Below, in pieces: positions 1 to 11,371 of a DNA stretch of 64,000 nt (the stretch's first letter is position 1; each line of letters opens with the position of its first letter). The DNA comes from Caballeronia peredens (GTDB lineage: Bacteria; Pseudomonadota; Gammaproteobacteria; Burkholderiales; Burkholderiaceae). The position numbers and the translations under genes are program-made. The notes beneath the pieces were generated by a model, which saw nothing but the letters and a program-made list of their open reading frames with translations, did not search any database and had not been told where the DNA came from. The stretch covers positions 62,001-126,000 of the forward strand of contig FCOH02000015.1 in the NCBI GenBank assembly GCA_001544595.2. Reading direction: 5' to 3'.

Positions 1-529
1 CTTCCTGCGCGCTTCGGAGCAGTTCCGTCACGGTGATGACGGACACGAGCGACGTGTCCTTGATCAGACTGATGAGACTGTTCGACAGGCTCGGCACCGC
101 GATGCGCAGCGCCTGCGGCCCGATCACGTAACGCAGCGTCTGCGTGCGCGAGAGCCCGAGACTGTATGCCGCGAGCCATTGCCCGGCATGAATGCCGAGA
201 ATCGCGCCGCGCATGCTTTCGGACAGATAGGCCGCGACATTCGCCGACAGCGCGATCACGCCCGCGGGCGTCGGCTCCAGCGAAATGCCGATGCTCGGCA
301 AGCCGTAATAGATGACGAAGATCTGCACGAGCAGCGGCGTGCCGCGCATCACGCTCACATAGAATCGCCCGATCGCGACGAGCGCGCGGCTCTGGCTGAT
401 GCCCATCAACGCCAGCACGACGGCCGCGATGAGGCCGAAGAACATCGAATAGAGCGCGAACTTGATCGTCAGCAGCGCGCCTTGCGCCAGTACCGGCGCC
501 GATTGAACGAGCAGGGATGTCGTGGACAT
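1..529 (-). CDS. Polar amino acid ABC transporter permease (partial, C-terminus off left edge)
   Basis: Inner-membrane permease of a polar amino acid (HAAT/PAAT) importer, cut by the left edge of the window. About 176 residues are visible from an ATG at 527-529. The protein starts MSTTSLLVQSAPVL and has hydrophobic helices, the family segment MRGTPLLVQ, and the cytoplasmic ATPase-coupling loop around LGLSRTQTLRYV followed by GPQALRI. It lies 146 bp downstream of a cystine-like binding protein on the same strand, so the two form one importer. The ATPase gene is probably beyond the left edge. Cystine is the best guess for substrate, taken from the binding protein; other polar amino acids are possible. 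Confidence 0.9.
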   Translation of the reverse strand, partial: MSTTSLLVQSAPVLAQGALLTIKFALYSMFFGLIAAVVLALMGISQSRALVAIGRFYVSVMRGTPLLVQIFVIYYGLPSIGISLEPTPAGVIALSANVAAYLSESMRGAILGIHAGQWLAAYSLGLSRTQTLRYVIGPQALRIAVPSLSNSLISLIKDTSLVSVITVTELLRSAQE

Positions 530-587
530 GAACGAAAAGCGTTGAAGGTGCGGGCGCGCGCAAAGCGCACATCATAAACCGATGCGG

Positions 588-624
588 AAAAAGCGAAGGG
601 CGGCACCGTCGCGCGATGCCGCCC
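588..624 (-). terminator. Intercistronic hairpin with T-run between binding protein and permease
   Basis: On the minus strand an 8-bp perfect stem GGGCGGCA/TGCCGCCC (arms 617-624 and 598-605, 11-nt loop) is followed after a few bases by a run of five Ts. It lies between the stop of the binding-protein gene and the start of the permease gene. It looks like a partial terminator or attenuator that would lower permease expression relative to the binding protein. Confidence 0.5.
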
Positions 625-675
625 TGACTGTCCCGACGAGCGCCCGAAGACGCCCGAACCGGTGGAAGAGGCCGA

Positions 676-1476
676 TTACTTCGCCGGCTTCGTCACGTCG
701 ATGCCGAACCACTTGTCCGAGATCTTCGTGAACGTGCCGTCGGCTTCGAGTTGCGTCATGGCGTCGTCGATGGCCTTCGCGAACTTCGGATTGCCCTTCT
801 TGAACGGAATGCCGGACGGATTGCCCGCGCCGACGTTCGCGCCCGTGCGCAGCGGCAATTGCGAATTCTTCAGCAGATACGCGAGCATCAGACGGTCGTT
901 GAGCGCCGCGTCCAGACGGCCGGCGGCGAGATCACGCAGATACTCCGGCGCGCCAGGATACGTCTTCACGTCGATGCCCGGCACCGACTTCGCCATGTCC
1001 ATATAGTTCGTGCCGAGGCCGACGCCGAGCTTCTTGCCTTTCAGTTCGTCGAGCGTCTTGAACTCGCGCTTGTCGTCCGAACGCTGGATCAGCTGCGCGT
1101 TCGAGTACGTGTAAGCCGGCGAGAAATCGAGCGTCTGCTTGCGCGCGTCCGTGATGCCGACCTGATTCACGATCACGTCGAACTTGCCCGCCTGCAGGCC
1201 CGCGATGATGCCGCTCCATTCGGTCGTGACGAACTCCGGCTTCACGCCGAGCTTGGCCGCGACCGCACGGGCGATATCGACGTCGAAGCCGACCAGTTCT
1301 CCCTGCGGATTCTTCGAGTTGAACGGCGGGAAGGTGCCTTCGAGACCGACGCGCAGCGTGCCGCGCTGCTTGACCTGATCGAGCAGATCTTCGGCGTGCG
1401 CGGCGCCGGCGACGGCGGTGAATGCCGCGCCGATCAGGCTGGCGGCGACGAGCTTCTTGAGCGTGGACAGTTTCAT
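676..1476 (-). CDS. Cystine-like amino acid ABC transporter substrate-binding protein
   Basis: Periplasmic solute-binding protein of 266 residues, family 3 (SBP_bac_3). Residues 1-28 form a Sec signal peptide with lysines at 7-8, a hydrophobic core and an AHA cleavage site before EDLLDQ. The mature protein has the family opening (RGTLRVGLEGTFPPF, then GFDVDIARAVAAKLG) and the segments LQAGKFDVIVNQ and LGVGLGTNYM. The general pattern is closest to FliY/TcyJ-type cystine binding proteins; the ligand is inferred, not shown. A purine-rich ribosome site (AGAGGAAAA) precedes the ATG. It is first in an operon with the permease that runs off the left edge. Confidence 0.9.
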   Translation of the reverse strand: MKLSTLKKLVAASLIGAAFTAVAGAAHAEDLLDQVKQRGTLRVGLEGTFPPFNSKNPQGELVGFDVDIARAVAAKLGVKPEFVTTEWSGIIAGLQAGKFDVIVNQVGITDARKQTLDFSPAYTYSNAQLIQRSDDKREFKTLDELKGKKLGVGLGTNYMDMAKSVPGIDVKTYPGAPEYLRDLAAGRLDAALNDRLMLAYLLKNSQLPLRTGANVGAGNPSGIPFKKGNPKFAKAIDDAMTQLEADGTFTKISDKWFGIDVTKPAK

Positions 1477-1578
1477 CGTGTGGTTTTCCTCTTGATGGGC
1501 ACAGCGTCTTTTTTAGATGCGGCGATCATAGTGAAAATGCAATCGCCACGTAATATCGTTTGCTTATGTCTATATATC

Positions 1579-2601
1579 TCACGCGAGCGCTTCGACGCAC
1601 TCTTTCACCAGCGCCGGGCCGCGATAGATAAGCCCGGTGTAGATCTGCACGAGCGAGGCGCCTGCCGCGAGCTTCGCGCGCGCGTCGTCTCCCGAAAAAA
1701 TTCCGCCCACGCCGATGATCGGCACGTCCGTTCCGACTTCCGCGCGCAATTTGCGGATCACCTCGTTGGATGCGTCGAACACCGGCCGGCCGGACAGGCC
1801 GCCCGCTTCGTCGCCGTGCGGCATGCCGGTGACCGCGGTGCGCGACAGCGTCGTGTTGGTGGCGATCACGCCGTCGATCTTGTGCGCCAGCAGCGTGCCC
1901 GCGATCGATTTGATCTGCTCGTCGTCGAGATCGGGCGCGATTTTCAGCGCGAGCGGCACGAGTTTGCCGTGCAGGTCGGACAGACGCTGCTGCTTGTCCT
2001 TGAGCGCGCCGAGCAGGGAATCGAGTTCGCCTGCGCCCTGCAGTTGCCGCAGATTCTTCGTGTTCGGCGACGAAATGTTGATGGTTACATAGCTCGCGAA
2101 CGGATACACGCGCTCGAGACAGTAGAGATAGTCTTCGGCTGCGCGCTCGATCGGCGTATCGGCGTTCTTGCCGATGTTGAGGCCCAGCGCGCCGCGATAG
2201 CGCGCCGCCTGCACGTTGGCGACAAACTGGTCGACGCCGCCGTTGTTGAAGCCCATCCGGTTGATGAGCGCGCTCGCCTCGGGCAGCCGGAAGATGCGCG
2301 GGCGCGGATTGCCCGGCTGCGCGCGCGGCGTGACCGTGCCCACTTCGATGAAGCCGAAGCCGAGCGCGGCGAGTCCGTCGATGCACGCGCCGTCCTTGTC
2401 GAGCCCGGCCGCGAGTCCGACCGGATTGCGGAACGTGACGCCCATCACGGTGCGGGGAGAATCGGGGCCACGCGTGGCGAGCATGCTGGCGAGCCCCGTG
2501 CGGCCGGCCGCGCCGAGCATGCGCAACGTGAGGTGATGGGCATCTTCCGCGTCCATCTTGAACAGATGCGAACGCGCGAGCGGATAAAGGGAGCTGAACA
2601 C
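1579..2601 (-). CDS. pyrD: Dihydroorotate dehydrogenase (quinone), class 2
   Basis: Membrane-associated flavoenzyme of de novo pyrimidine synthesis that oxidises dihydroorotate to orotate and passes electrons to quinone. It is 340 residues, the normal class 2 length. The N-terminal helical membrane-binding part ([19 protein letters not shown]) is present, followed by the FMN barrel with [13 protein letters not shown], the active-site region [16 protein letters not shown], and the phosphate-binding end [14 protein letters not shown]. The start used is GTG at 2599-2601, because the class 2 N-terminus begins there. It is last in the minus-strand run aat-bpt-pyrD, 84 bp after bpt. Confidence 0.97.
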   Translation of the reverse strand: MFSSLYPLARSHLFKMDAEDAHHLTLRMLGAAGRTGLASMLATRGPDSPRTVMGVTFRNPVGLAAGLDKDGACIDGLAALGFGFIEVGTVTPRAQPGNPRPRIFRLPEASALINRMGFNNGGVDQFVANVQAARYRGALGLNIGKNADTPIERAAEDYLYCLERVYPFASYVTINISSPNTKNLRQLQGAGELDSLLGALKDKQQRLSDLHGKLVPLALKIAPDLDDEQIKSIAGTLLAHKIDGVIATNTTLSRTAVTGMPHGDEAGGLSGRPVFDASNEVIRKLRAEVGTDVPIIGVGGIFSGDDARAKLAAGASLVQIYTGLIYRGPALVKECVEALA

Positions 2602-2685
2602 GGAATGGAAGCCGGCGACGGCGAATTTTTTAAGACCGCTATTTTAGCGGCTTTGGCCGCCGGACCGGCCCGGCGGCGTCGAGGC

Positions 2686-3513
2686 TCATTTCGGCTGGCT
2701 CGCGGTCTGGATGCGCCCCGGCATCGGCAGCGTGCCCGCCGACTGCGTGCTCAATGGATCGAGCAGCGACCAGCGGCCGTCGATCAATCCTTCGAGCGGC
2801 CTGAAATTCGCCTTGTAGGCCATCTTTTCGCTTTCGCGGATCCAGTAGCCGAGATAGACGTGCGGCAGGTCGAGACTCTTCGCCTGCTCGATCTGCCAGA
2901 GGATATTGAACGTGCCGTAGCTCGTTTTCGGCAGGTCCGGCTCGAAGAACGTGTACACCGAAGACAGCCCGTCGCCGAGGATGTCGATCATGCTGATCAT
3001 GCGCAGCACGCCCGGCACGTCGGGATGGGCCGGATCGGCGGGCTCGCGGAATTCGACGAGCCGCGAGTTGATCCGGCTCTGCAGCAGAAACTGCTCGTAC
3101 TGGTCGCGGCTGTCGCGATCCATGCCGCCGCCCGCGTGGCGCGCCGACTGATAGCGCATGTAGAGCGCGTAATGTTCCTCGTCGTAATGCAGCGGCGCGA
3201 CGCTCGCGACGAGATTGCCGTGCTGTTTCCACACGCGGCGCTGCACGCGGTTCGGCACGAAGCGCGCGACCGGCACGCGCACCGGCACGCACGCGCGGCA
3301 GCCGTCGCAGTACGGGCGATAGGTGAACACGCCCGAGCGCCGGAAGCCGGCCTTCACGAGTTCGGTGTAGACGTCGGAGTTGATGAGATGGCTCGGCGTC
3401 GCGACCTGCGAGCGCGCGACGCGCCCTTCCAGATAACTGCAAGGGTAAGGCGCTGTTGCATAGAATTGCAGCGCGGAAAGCGGTGACAGCGGCAGCTCGT
3501 TCGGATGTGTCAC
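2686..3513 (-). CDS. bpt: Aspartate/glutamate leucyltransferase (N-degron pathway)
   Basis: Aminoacyl-tRNA protein transferase of the Bpt/Ate family, 275 residues. It adds leucine from Leu-tRNA to proteins with N-terminal Asp or Glu, marking them for ClpAP degradation. The N-terminal half carries the family cysteines (YPCSYLEGR, and [15 protein letters not shown]). The C-terminal half has the acetyltransferase-like fold typified by [11 protein letters not shown] and [17 protein letters not shown]. It lies 123 bp downstream of aat, which makes the other N-degron transferase. Assignment to Bpt rather than eukaryotic-type arginyl transferase rests on taxonomy and length. Confidence 0.95.
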   Translation of the reverse strand: MTHPNELPLSPLSALQFYATAPYPCSYLEGRVARSQVATPSHLINSDVYTELVKAGFRRSGVFTYRPYCDGCRACVPVRVPVARFVPNRVQRRVWKQHGNLVASVAPLHYDEEHYALYMRYQSARHAGGGMDRDSRDQYEQFLLQSRINSRLVEFREPADPAHPDVPGVLRMISMIDILGDGLSSVYTFFEPDLPKTSYGTFNILWQIEQAKSLDLPHVYLGYWIRESEKMAYKANFRPLEGLIDGRWSLLDPLSTQSAGTLPMPGRIQTASQPK

Positions 3514-3636
3514 GTTGGCGGCTCTCGCAGGCGTCGTCTCGTCTTTGCCGGCCGGCGCGCGTGCGGCTCGATGCGCCCGGCGGCTGCGTGTCCTGTATCG
3601 CTAAAAAAAGCGTGGCGGTTATAAAGTGTGCGGCGT

Positions 3637-4368
3637 TCAGCGCGCCTGTACGTCGAGAAGGACGGATTTGTCGAAGCGCCAGCCGATGGCCGGTTCCGCG
3701 GCCGCTCGCCGCAGATGCGCGACGAAGGCGCGGCGGGCGATCTCGCGCCCGCCCAGAGACGCCAGATGCGACGTGTTCTGCTGGCAGTCTATCATCTCTA
3801 TTTTGTTGCGGCGCAAGTGTCCGACGAGTGCCGCGAGCGCAATTTTCGAGGCATCGGTCGCGTGCGCGAACATCGATTCGCCGAAGAACATCCGCCCGAA
3901 CGACACGCCGTAGAGCCCGCCCACGCGCACGCCGTCGCGCCACGTTTCGACGCTGTGCGCGTGCCCCGCGCGATGCAATGTCGTGTAGGCGTCCACGATG
4001 TCCGCGGTGATCCACGTGCCGCGCTGGCCGTCGCGGGGCGTGTCGGCGCAGGCGCGCATCACGGCGGAAAAGTCGTGATCGACGCGTACTTCCCAGGCCG
4101 GATCGCGCAGCACGCGCCTGAGCGTCTTGCGCAGCGAATCCGACACTTTGAATTCGGCGGGATAGAGCACCATGCGCGGATCGGGGCTCCACCACAGCAC
4201 CGGCTGGCCGTCCGAGTACCACGGGAAAATGCCGCGCCCATAGGCGTCGATGAGCCGCGACGGCAGCAGGTCCGCGCTCGCGGCGAGCAGCCCCGGCGCG
4301 CCGCTCGACGCGCCGAGCGCGCGCTCGACGGGCGGAAAGGGATCGTCGTCGGCGAGCCAGGGAACCAT
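3637..4368 (-). CDS. aat: Leucyl/phenylalanyl-tRNA-protein transferase
   Basis: Cytoplasmic transferase of 243 residues that places Leu or Phe on the N-termini of proteins beginning with Lys or Arg, the primary N-degron step. Family segments are visible: [38 protein letters not shown] near the start, then [29 protein letters not shown] and [17 protein letters not shown]. It sits between a Nudix gene (40 bp upstream) and bpt (123 bp downstream), so both Leu-transferring enzymes are probably made from one transcript. Confidence 0.97.
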   Translation of the reverse strand: MVPWLADDDPFPPVERALGASSGAPGLLAASADLLPSRLIDAYGRGIFPWYSDGQPVLWWSPDPRMVLYPAEFKVSDSLRKTLRRVLRDPAWEVRVDHDFSAVMRACADTPRDGQRGTWITADIVDAYTTLHRAGHAHSVETWRDGVRVGGLYGVSFGRMFFGESMFAHATDASKIALAALVGHLRRNKIEMIDCQQNTSHLASLGGREIARRAFVAHLRRAAAEPAIGWRFDKSVLLDVQAR

Positions 4369-4408
4369 GTTCTCGGGAAGGCGGCGTTCTGGGTGCGGAG
4401 GCGGACGA

Positions 4409-4954
4409 TCAGCCGTCGCGCAGGGTGCGGAAGATGTCGCCCGTATGCAGCGTGAAGTTGCCCGCGGCGCGATCGGCGAAGAAGAAGCGCAGCGTCTGGC
4501 CGACCGTCGGGAACGCGATCTCGTCCCACGGAATCTCGCTTTCCTCGAACAGCTTCACTTCCAGGCTTTCCTCGCCCGGATCGACTTCGATATCGAGCAG
4601 GCGCGCCAGATAGAACAGATGCACCTGATGCACGTGCGGCACGTTGAGCAGCGTGAAAAGACTCTGAATCTCGACGCGCGCGCCCGCTTCCTCGAGCGTT
4701 TCGCGCGAAGCGCCTTCGCTCGTCGTCTCGTCCATTTCCATGAAGCCGGCGGGCAGCGTCCAGTAGCCGTAGCGCGGCTCGATGGCGCGGCGGCACAGCA
4801 GCACCTTGTCGTCCCACACGGGTACGGTGCCCACGACGTTGCGCGGATTCTGATAGTGAACGGTGCCGCAGTTGCCGCAAACGTAGCGCTCGCGGTTGTC
4901 GCCGGGCGGAATGCTCAGGCCGACCTCGTGGCCGCAGACGGAACAGAATTTCAT
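4409..4954 (-). CDS. Nudix hydrolase with N-terminal zinc ribbon
   Basis: Nudix-family hydrolase of 181 residues. An N-terminal zinc ribbon has cysteines at 4, 7, 26 and 29 (CSVC and CGNC). The Nudix box matches at residues 70-92: Gly70, Glu76, then RETLEEAGA, carrying the metal-binding glutamates. Zinc-ribbon Nudix proteins include NADH pyrophosphatases and ADP-ribose hydrolases, but this protein is shorter than NudC and lacks the extra NudC domain, so the substrate is unknown. It is first of the minus-strand run into aat, bpt and pyrD and is divergent from moeA. Confidence 0.85.
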   Translation of the reverse strand: MKFCSVCGHEVGLSIPPGDNRERYVCGNCGTVHYQNPRNVVGTVPVWDDKVLLCRRAIEPRYGYWTLPAGFMEMDETTSEGASRETLEEAGARVEIQSLFTLLNVPHVHQVHLFYLARLLDIEVDPGEESLEVKLFEESEIPWDEIAFPTVGQTLRFFFADRAAGNFTLHTGDIFRTLRDG

Positions 4955-5091
4955 GGAAATGAGCGTGGGAAGTGTGGTGCGAGTGTATCACCGCGTTGCG
5001 ACGGCTTTGAGGCGCCCCGCGCGGCCCCGGTATCAGCCGTGCCGCATGAACGGCGTCCGGAGGGCCGAAGGTATTGCGCGTGCCTTCTCGC

Positions 5092-5097
5092 TACAAT
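5092..5097 (+). promoter_or_regulatory. Candidate -10 box (TACAAT) for moeA
   Basis: TACAAT preceded by GC lies 74 bp before the moeA ATG in the divergent gap between the Nudix gene and moeA. The same CTACAAT or GATACAAT form occurs before several other genes here. No good -35 is seen. Confidence 0.35.
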
Positions 5098-5171
5098 AGT
5101 TGACCGGATTGCAGTGTCCCTCAGTGTTCTTTTCACGATCGGGGCGCCTTTTGGCGCCCGAAGCGAACTCC

Positions 5172-6455
5172 ATGTCATCCAGCCCAGCCGCTTCTTCTCG
5201 TCCTCCGATGCTCGCCACCGCCGATGCGCTCGGCCGCCTGCTCGACGCCGCGCGTCGGGTGGACGGACGCGAGCGCATCGACACGCTCGATGCGGGTAAC
5301 CGCGTGCTCGCCGAGGACGTGATCTCGCCGCTCGACGTCCCGCCGATGCACACCAGTTCGATGGACGGCTATGCGGTCCGCGCCGCCGATCTCGCCGGTG
5401 CGGGCGAATCGGCGCCCGTCGCGCTCGCGGTCTCGCAGCGCATCCCGGCGGGCCACGCGGCCGAACCGCTCGCGGCGGGCACGGCCGCGCGCATTTTCAC
5501 CGGCGCGACGGTGCCGCCGGGCGCGGATACCGTCGTGATGCAGGAAATGGCGCAGGCATCGGACGACGGCCGCGTCGCGTTCGCGCAGACGCCGGCGGCG
5601 GGCGAATGGATCACGCACCAGGGCGCGGATATCCGGCGCGGTTCGGTCATCCTGCAGGCCGGCACGCGCCTCACGCCGCAGGCGCTCGGGCTGGCGGCGT
5701 CGGTCGGGTGCGCGCAGCTCGACGTCGTGCGGCCGGTGCGCGTGGCGATCTTCTTCACCGGCGACGAATTGCGCATGCCCGGCGAGCCGCTCGAGCCCGG
5801 CGCGATCTACAACTCGAATCGCTTCACGCTGCGCGCGCTGCTCGCGAAGCTCGGCTGCGAAGTGACGGATCTCGGCATCGTGCCCGACCGGCTCGACGCC
5901 ACGCGCGACACCTTGCGGCGCGCGGCGGGCGAGCACGATCTCATCCTCACGTGCGGCGGCGTTTCGGTCGGCGAGGAGGATCACGTGAAACCGGCCGTCG
6001 AAGCGGAAGGGCACATTTCCATGTGGCAGATCGCGATGAAGCCGGGCAAGCCGCTCGCCTTCGGCGCGGTGCGGCGCGCAGGCGGAAGCTCAACCGCAGG
6101 CGCTCAGGCGGGCGAGGCGTATTTCATCGGCTTGCCGGGCAATCCGGTGTCGAGCTTCTGCACCTTCCTGCTGTTCGTGCGGCCGTTCCTGTTGCGGCTC
6201 GCCGGCGTGGAGCAGGTCGCGCCGCGCGTGTTCTCGATGCGCGCCGACTTCAGCCAGAAAAAAGGCGACCGGCGCAACGAATTTCTGCGCGCGCGCGTGA
6301 ACGACTCGGGCGGGCTCGATCTCTTCGAGAATCAGAGCTCGGCCGTGCTGACATCGACCGTATGGGGCGACGGCCTCATCGACAATCCGCCGAATCACGC
6401 GATCAGCGCGGGCGAGATTGTGCGTTTCATCCCCTTTTCAGAACTGACGCGGTAA
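5172..6455 (+). CDS. moeA: Molybdopterin molybdenumtransferase MoeA
   Basis: Enzyme of 427 residues that inserts molybdate into adenylylated molybdopterin. Visible features are the N-terminal segment PPMHTSSMDGYAVRAADL, the beta-barrel region with GTAARIFTGATVPPGADTVVMQE, the MPT-binding core GDELRMPGEPLEPGAIYNSN and TCGGVSVGEEDHVK, and the active-site loop FIGLPGNPVSSF. The ATG at 5172 was chosen because family similarity begins just after it; an in-frame start at 5100 would add 24 residues with no family character. moaD starts 13 bp after the stop, so moeA-moaD-moaE form one operon. Confidence 0.96.
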   Translation: MSSSPAASSRPPMLATADALGRLLDAARRVDGRERIDTLDAGNRVLAEDVISPLDVPPMHTSSMDGYAVRAADLAGAGESAPVALAVSQRIPAGHAAEPLAAGTAARIFTGATVPPGADTVVMQEMAQASDDGRVAFAQTPAAGEWITHQGADIRRGSVILQAGTRLTPQALGLAASVGCAQLDVVRPVRVAIFFTGDELRMPGEPLEPGAIYNSNRFTLRALLAKLGCEVTDLGIVPDRLDATRDTLRRAAGEHDLILTCGGVSVGEEDHVKPAVEAEGHISMWQIAMKPGKPLAFGAVRRAGGSSTAGAQAGEAYFIGLPGNPVSSFCTFLLFVRPFLLRLAGVEQVAPRVFSMRADFSQKKGDRRNEFLRARVNDSGGLDLFENQSSAVLTSTVWGDGLIDNPPNHAISAGEIVRFIPFSELTR

Positions 6456-6468
6456 GGACGAGCCGGAC

Positions 6469-6726
6469 ATGAAAGTCGAATTGAGGTTTTTTGCGAGCGT
6501 GCGCGAGGCGCTGGGCGTCGCGAACGAGACGGTCAGCGTGCCGGACACGGTCGTCAACGTCGGTGACGTACGCGCCTGGCTGCGCATGCGCGGCGGCGCG
6601 TGGGCCGAGACGCTCGCCGAAGGGCGGGCGCTGCGCATGGCCTGCAATCATGTCATGACGAACCCGTCGCAGCGCATCACCGAGGGCTGCGAGGTCGCGT
6701 TCTTTCCGCCGGTCACGGGTGGCTGA
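6469..6726 (+). CDS. moaD: Molybdopterin synthase sulfur carrier subunit MoaD
   Basis: Small ubiquitin-fold protein of 85 residues. Its C-terminal Gly-Gly (FPPVTGG at the end) is adenylylated and thiocarboxylated, then donates sulfur to precursor Z in molybdopterin synthesis. The beta-grasp pattern (KVELRFFASVREALG at the start, EVAFFPPVTGG at the end) and length fit MoaD. The stop is one base before the moaE ATG, so the two subunits are translationally coupled. Confidence 0.95.
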   Translation: MKVELRFFASVREALGVANETVSVPDTVVNVGDVRAWLRMRGGAWAETLAEGRALRMACNHVMTNPSQRITEGCEVAFFPPVTGG

Positions 6727-6727
6727 G

Positions 6728-7195
6728 ATGAGCGCGCAAGCGAAGATCCGCGTGCAGGAAGCCGATTTCGACATCAGCGCCGAAGTCGCCGCGCTGCGCG
6801 CCGACAATCCGAAGGTGGGCGCAGTCGCCTGCTTCGTCGGCACGGTGCGCGATCTGAACGAGGGCAGCGCCGTCGAAACGATGGAGCTCGAACACTATCC
6901 CGGCATGACGGAAAAGTCGCTGGAAGCGATCGCCGATCAGGCGCGCGAGCGCTGGCGCGGCTCGGACGTGCTGATCGTGCATCGCGTGGGGAAGCTGAAG
7001 CCGCTCGACCAGATCGTGCTCGTCGCGACGACGGCAATGCATCGCGCCGAAGCGTTCGAGTCGTGCGCGTTCGTGATGGATTATCTGAAGACGCAGGCGC
7101 CGTTCTGGAAGAAGGAAAAGACGGAGACGGGCGAACGCTGGGTCGATGCGCGCGAAGCCGACGATGCGGCGCGCGCGCGCTGGTCGAAGCCTTGA
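6728..7195 (+). CDS. moaE: Molybdopterin synthase catalytic subunit MoaE
   Basis: Catalytic subunit of molybdopterin synthase, 155 residues, partner of MoaD in a heterotetramer. Family segments: VGAVACFVGTVRD, LEHYPGMTEKSLEAI, VLIVHRVGKLKPLDQIVLV, and the active-site lysines in DYLKTQAPFWKKE. The ATG at 6728 follows the moaD stop by one base; a GTG at 6719 in the same frame would overlap moaD and is less likely. The gene ends 7 bp from the convergent globin gene. Confidence 0.95.
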   Translation: MSAQAKIRVQEADFDISAEVAALRADNPKVGAVACFVGTVRDLNEGSAVETMELEHYPGMTEKSLEAIADQARERWRGSDVLIVHRVGKLKPLDQIVLVATTAMHRAEAFESCAFVMDYLKTQAPFWKKEKTETGERWVDAREADDAARARWSKP

Positions 7196-7202
7196 TTTCC
7201 CG

Positions 7203-7745
7203 CTACTGCTCGTCCTTCGGCTTGCCGACGAATTTCGCCGGAAACGGTTCGGCGCCCGGCTGCTCGGGAAAGCGCGGCTCGGGCGCGTCGCCGGTGCGGC
7301 GCCGCTTGAGCGCCGCGAGCAATTCCTGCTGTTCGGCCGGAATCTGATACTCCCAGCCGAACTTGCTGAGTTGCAGGCTCTGCGCGATGCGCAGCGCGGG
7401 TTCCATGAACTGCACGGCGGCGGCCGGTTCGTAGCGCGCTTCGACGGTGTTGAGAAAGAGCGACAGCCAGCGCGCGAAGTGCTGCGGCTCGATATCGTCG
7501 ATCGGCCGGTGCGCTTCCTGCACGTTCCCGCGATATTGCTTCGTGCCGAGCACGAGACTCGACCAGAACGACGTCATCGTGGCGAGATGCGCGTCCCAGC
7601 GGCCCTCGAGCGCGCGCGAAAAGATCGGGCCGAGCAGCGGATCGTCGTCGACGCGGCGATAGAACGCCTCGACGAGCGCGCGCACGTTCGCTTCGCTGGG
7701 TTCGGGTTCCCGCTGGGTCGCTGCGGGCGGATGGTCTGGATTCAT
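7203..7745 (-). CDS. Group III truncated haemoglobin
   Basis: Haem protein of the truncated-haemoglobin group III (P) family, 180 residues from the ATG at 7743-7745. The globin segment spans about residues 20-135: ALVEAFYRRVDDDPLLGPIF, then HLATMTSFWSSLVLGTKQY, then EAHRPIDDIEPQHFARWLSLF. The histidine in EAHRP is the likely proximal haem ligand. Residues after about 135 form a Pro/Glu/Lys-rich tail unlike the compact family. Functions known in the family concern oxygen or nitric oxide handling. It is divergent from an NsrR-like gene, which supports a nitrosative-stress role by inference. Confidence 0.85.
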   Translation of the reverse strand: MNPDHPPAATQREPEPSEANVRALVEAFYRRVDDDPLLGPIFSRALEGRWDAHLATMTSFWSSLVLGTKQYRGNVQEAHRPIDDIEPQHFARWLSLFLNTVEARYEPAAAVQFMEPALRIAQSLQLSKFGWEYQIPAEQQELLAALKRRRTGDAPEPRFPEQPGAEPFPAKFVGKPKDEQ

Positions 7746-8043
7746 GGCAAAAGCAGTTGATGCAAGGCGCGAAGCGAACGACGCGCGACGAAGCATAATA
7801 CTGACGAAACGCAGCGAGATACCGCAAAATGTCGGATACTCGCGCCGGCGTGCGGATGTTATCCCTTGCGCGGCCGGATGGCGGTCAAGTCCCTGGCCGT
7901 CGCGCGGACTTGTCGTCAGAACGGACGCAGGCCTGACTCAAGCAGGACGCAGGCCGCGTCCGCGTCCGTCCGCGTACGATCGAAGCCTTTGCGCTTTCCT
8001 CGCCGTGAAGCAGCCGCGGCGCCCACACTTTTCGCACGACATC

Positions 8044-8535
8044 ATGCGATTGACCGATTACACCGATTACTCCTTGCGGATTTTGCTGTACCTGTCCGTG
8101 CGGCCGTCCGGCCTCTCGACGATCCAGGAAATCTCGGACGCCTACGGCATCTCGAAAAATCACCTGATGAAGATCGTGCAGCAACTGGGCGAACTCGGCT
8201 GGGTCGAAACCGTGCGCGGCCGCAACGGTGGGCTGCGGGTTGCCGAGCGCTCGCGGTCGCTGACGATCGGCGACATCGTGCGCAAGACGGAGAACGACTT
8301 CGCGATCGTCGGCTGCTTCGGAGATCGGGCCGAGGGGCAGCAAAACTGCGTGATCCAGCCGCAGTGCCGTCTGCGCGGCGTGCTGGCGGCGGCGCGCGAC
8401 GCGTTTCTCGCCGAACTCGACAAGCATACGGTCGAGGAACTCGCGCACCCGGCGAACGAACTCGCGCGGCTGCTGGGCATTCCGGTCGTCGTGCCGGTGT
8501 CGACGCATGCCTTTGCACCAGTCCGCGCGTCTTGA
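8044..8535 (+). CDS. nsrR: Rrf2-family transcriptional regulator, NsrR-like
   Basis: DNA-binding regulator of 163 residues. The N-terminal winged helix (MRLTDYTDYSLRILLYLS, then ISKNHLMKIVQQLGELGWVETVRGRNGGLRV) is typical of the Rrf2 family. Cysteines at 91, 102 and 108 (GCFG, NCVIQPQC) match the [2Fe-2S] or [4Fe-4S] ligand set of the nitric-oxide sensor NsrR, but the gap between the first two is longer than in the enterobacterial protein. The ATG at 8044 is where family similarity begins. No isc genes are nearby, which argues against IscR. It is divergent from the truncated haemoglobin. Confidence 0.8.
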   Translation: MRLTDYTDYSLRILLYLSVRPSGLSTIQEISDAYGISKNHLMKIVQQLGELGWVETVRGRNGGLRVAERSRSLTIGDIVRKTENDFAIVGCFGDRAEGQQNCVIQPQCRLRGVLAAARDAFLAELDKHTVEELAHPANELARLLGIPVVVPVSTHAFAPVRAS

Positions 8536-8634
8536 TGAACGAAACCTGAACGCGCCACGCGACGCCGGGTTTCCCGCGCGCGGCCGCCAGATTGTCGAAA
8601 AGCAGAAAAACGCCCTGAATCGGCAAAACAATGC

Positions 8635-8661
8635 TTGAAAGTGGCGAAAAGCACCTCATTT
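8635..8661 (+). promoter_or_regulatory. Heat-shock (sigma-32 type) promoter of clpB
   Basis: CTTGAAA (TTGAAA at 8635-8640), 13 bases, then CCTCATTT at 8654-8661. This is close to the sigma-32 consensus CTTGAAA with CCCCATNT, and the spacing is in the accepted range. It lies 34 bp before the clpB start codon, giving a short leader with GGAG at 8679-8682. Confidence 0.65.
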
Positions 8662-8694
8662 TGACCGTATTCCGAATTGGAGCTCTCGCAAAAA

Positions 8695-11283
<2,589 letters not shown>

Positions 11284-11292
<9 letters not shown>

Positions 11293-11315
11293 GCGGGTGC
11301 ATTAAGCGGGTGCAT
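11284..11315 (+). repeat. 13-bp tandem duplication across the clpB stop codon
   Basis: GTGCATTAAGCGG occurs at 11284-11296 and again at 11297-11309, with the first six bases repeated a third time. The first copy holds the last two sense codons and the TAA stop of clpB; the others are in the 3' untranslated region. Confidence 0.85.
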
Positions 11316-11371
11316 CCAGCCACGCATTGAGGCGCGATCCGGCCGGTCGCAAGGTGGACCGGCATTCAAAC

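Noticed and set aside
751..3486. A 911-codon open frame on plus over pyrD and the binding protein
   Set aside because: It is antisense to two clear genes and rich in Arg/His/Ala, the usual shadow of GC-rich coding sequence.
8044..8535. Rrf2 protein as IscR
   Set aside because: No iscSUA genes follow it and it faces a globin; NsrR fits better, though the Cys spacing is not textbook.
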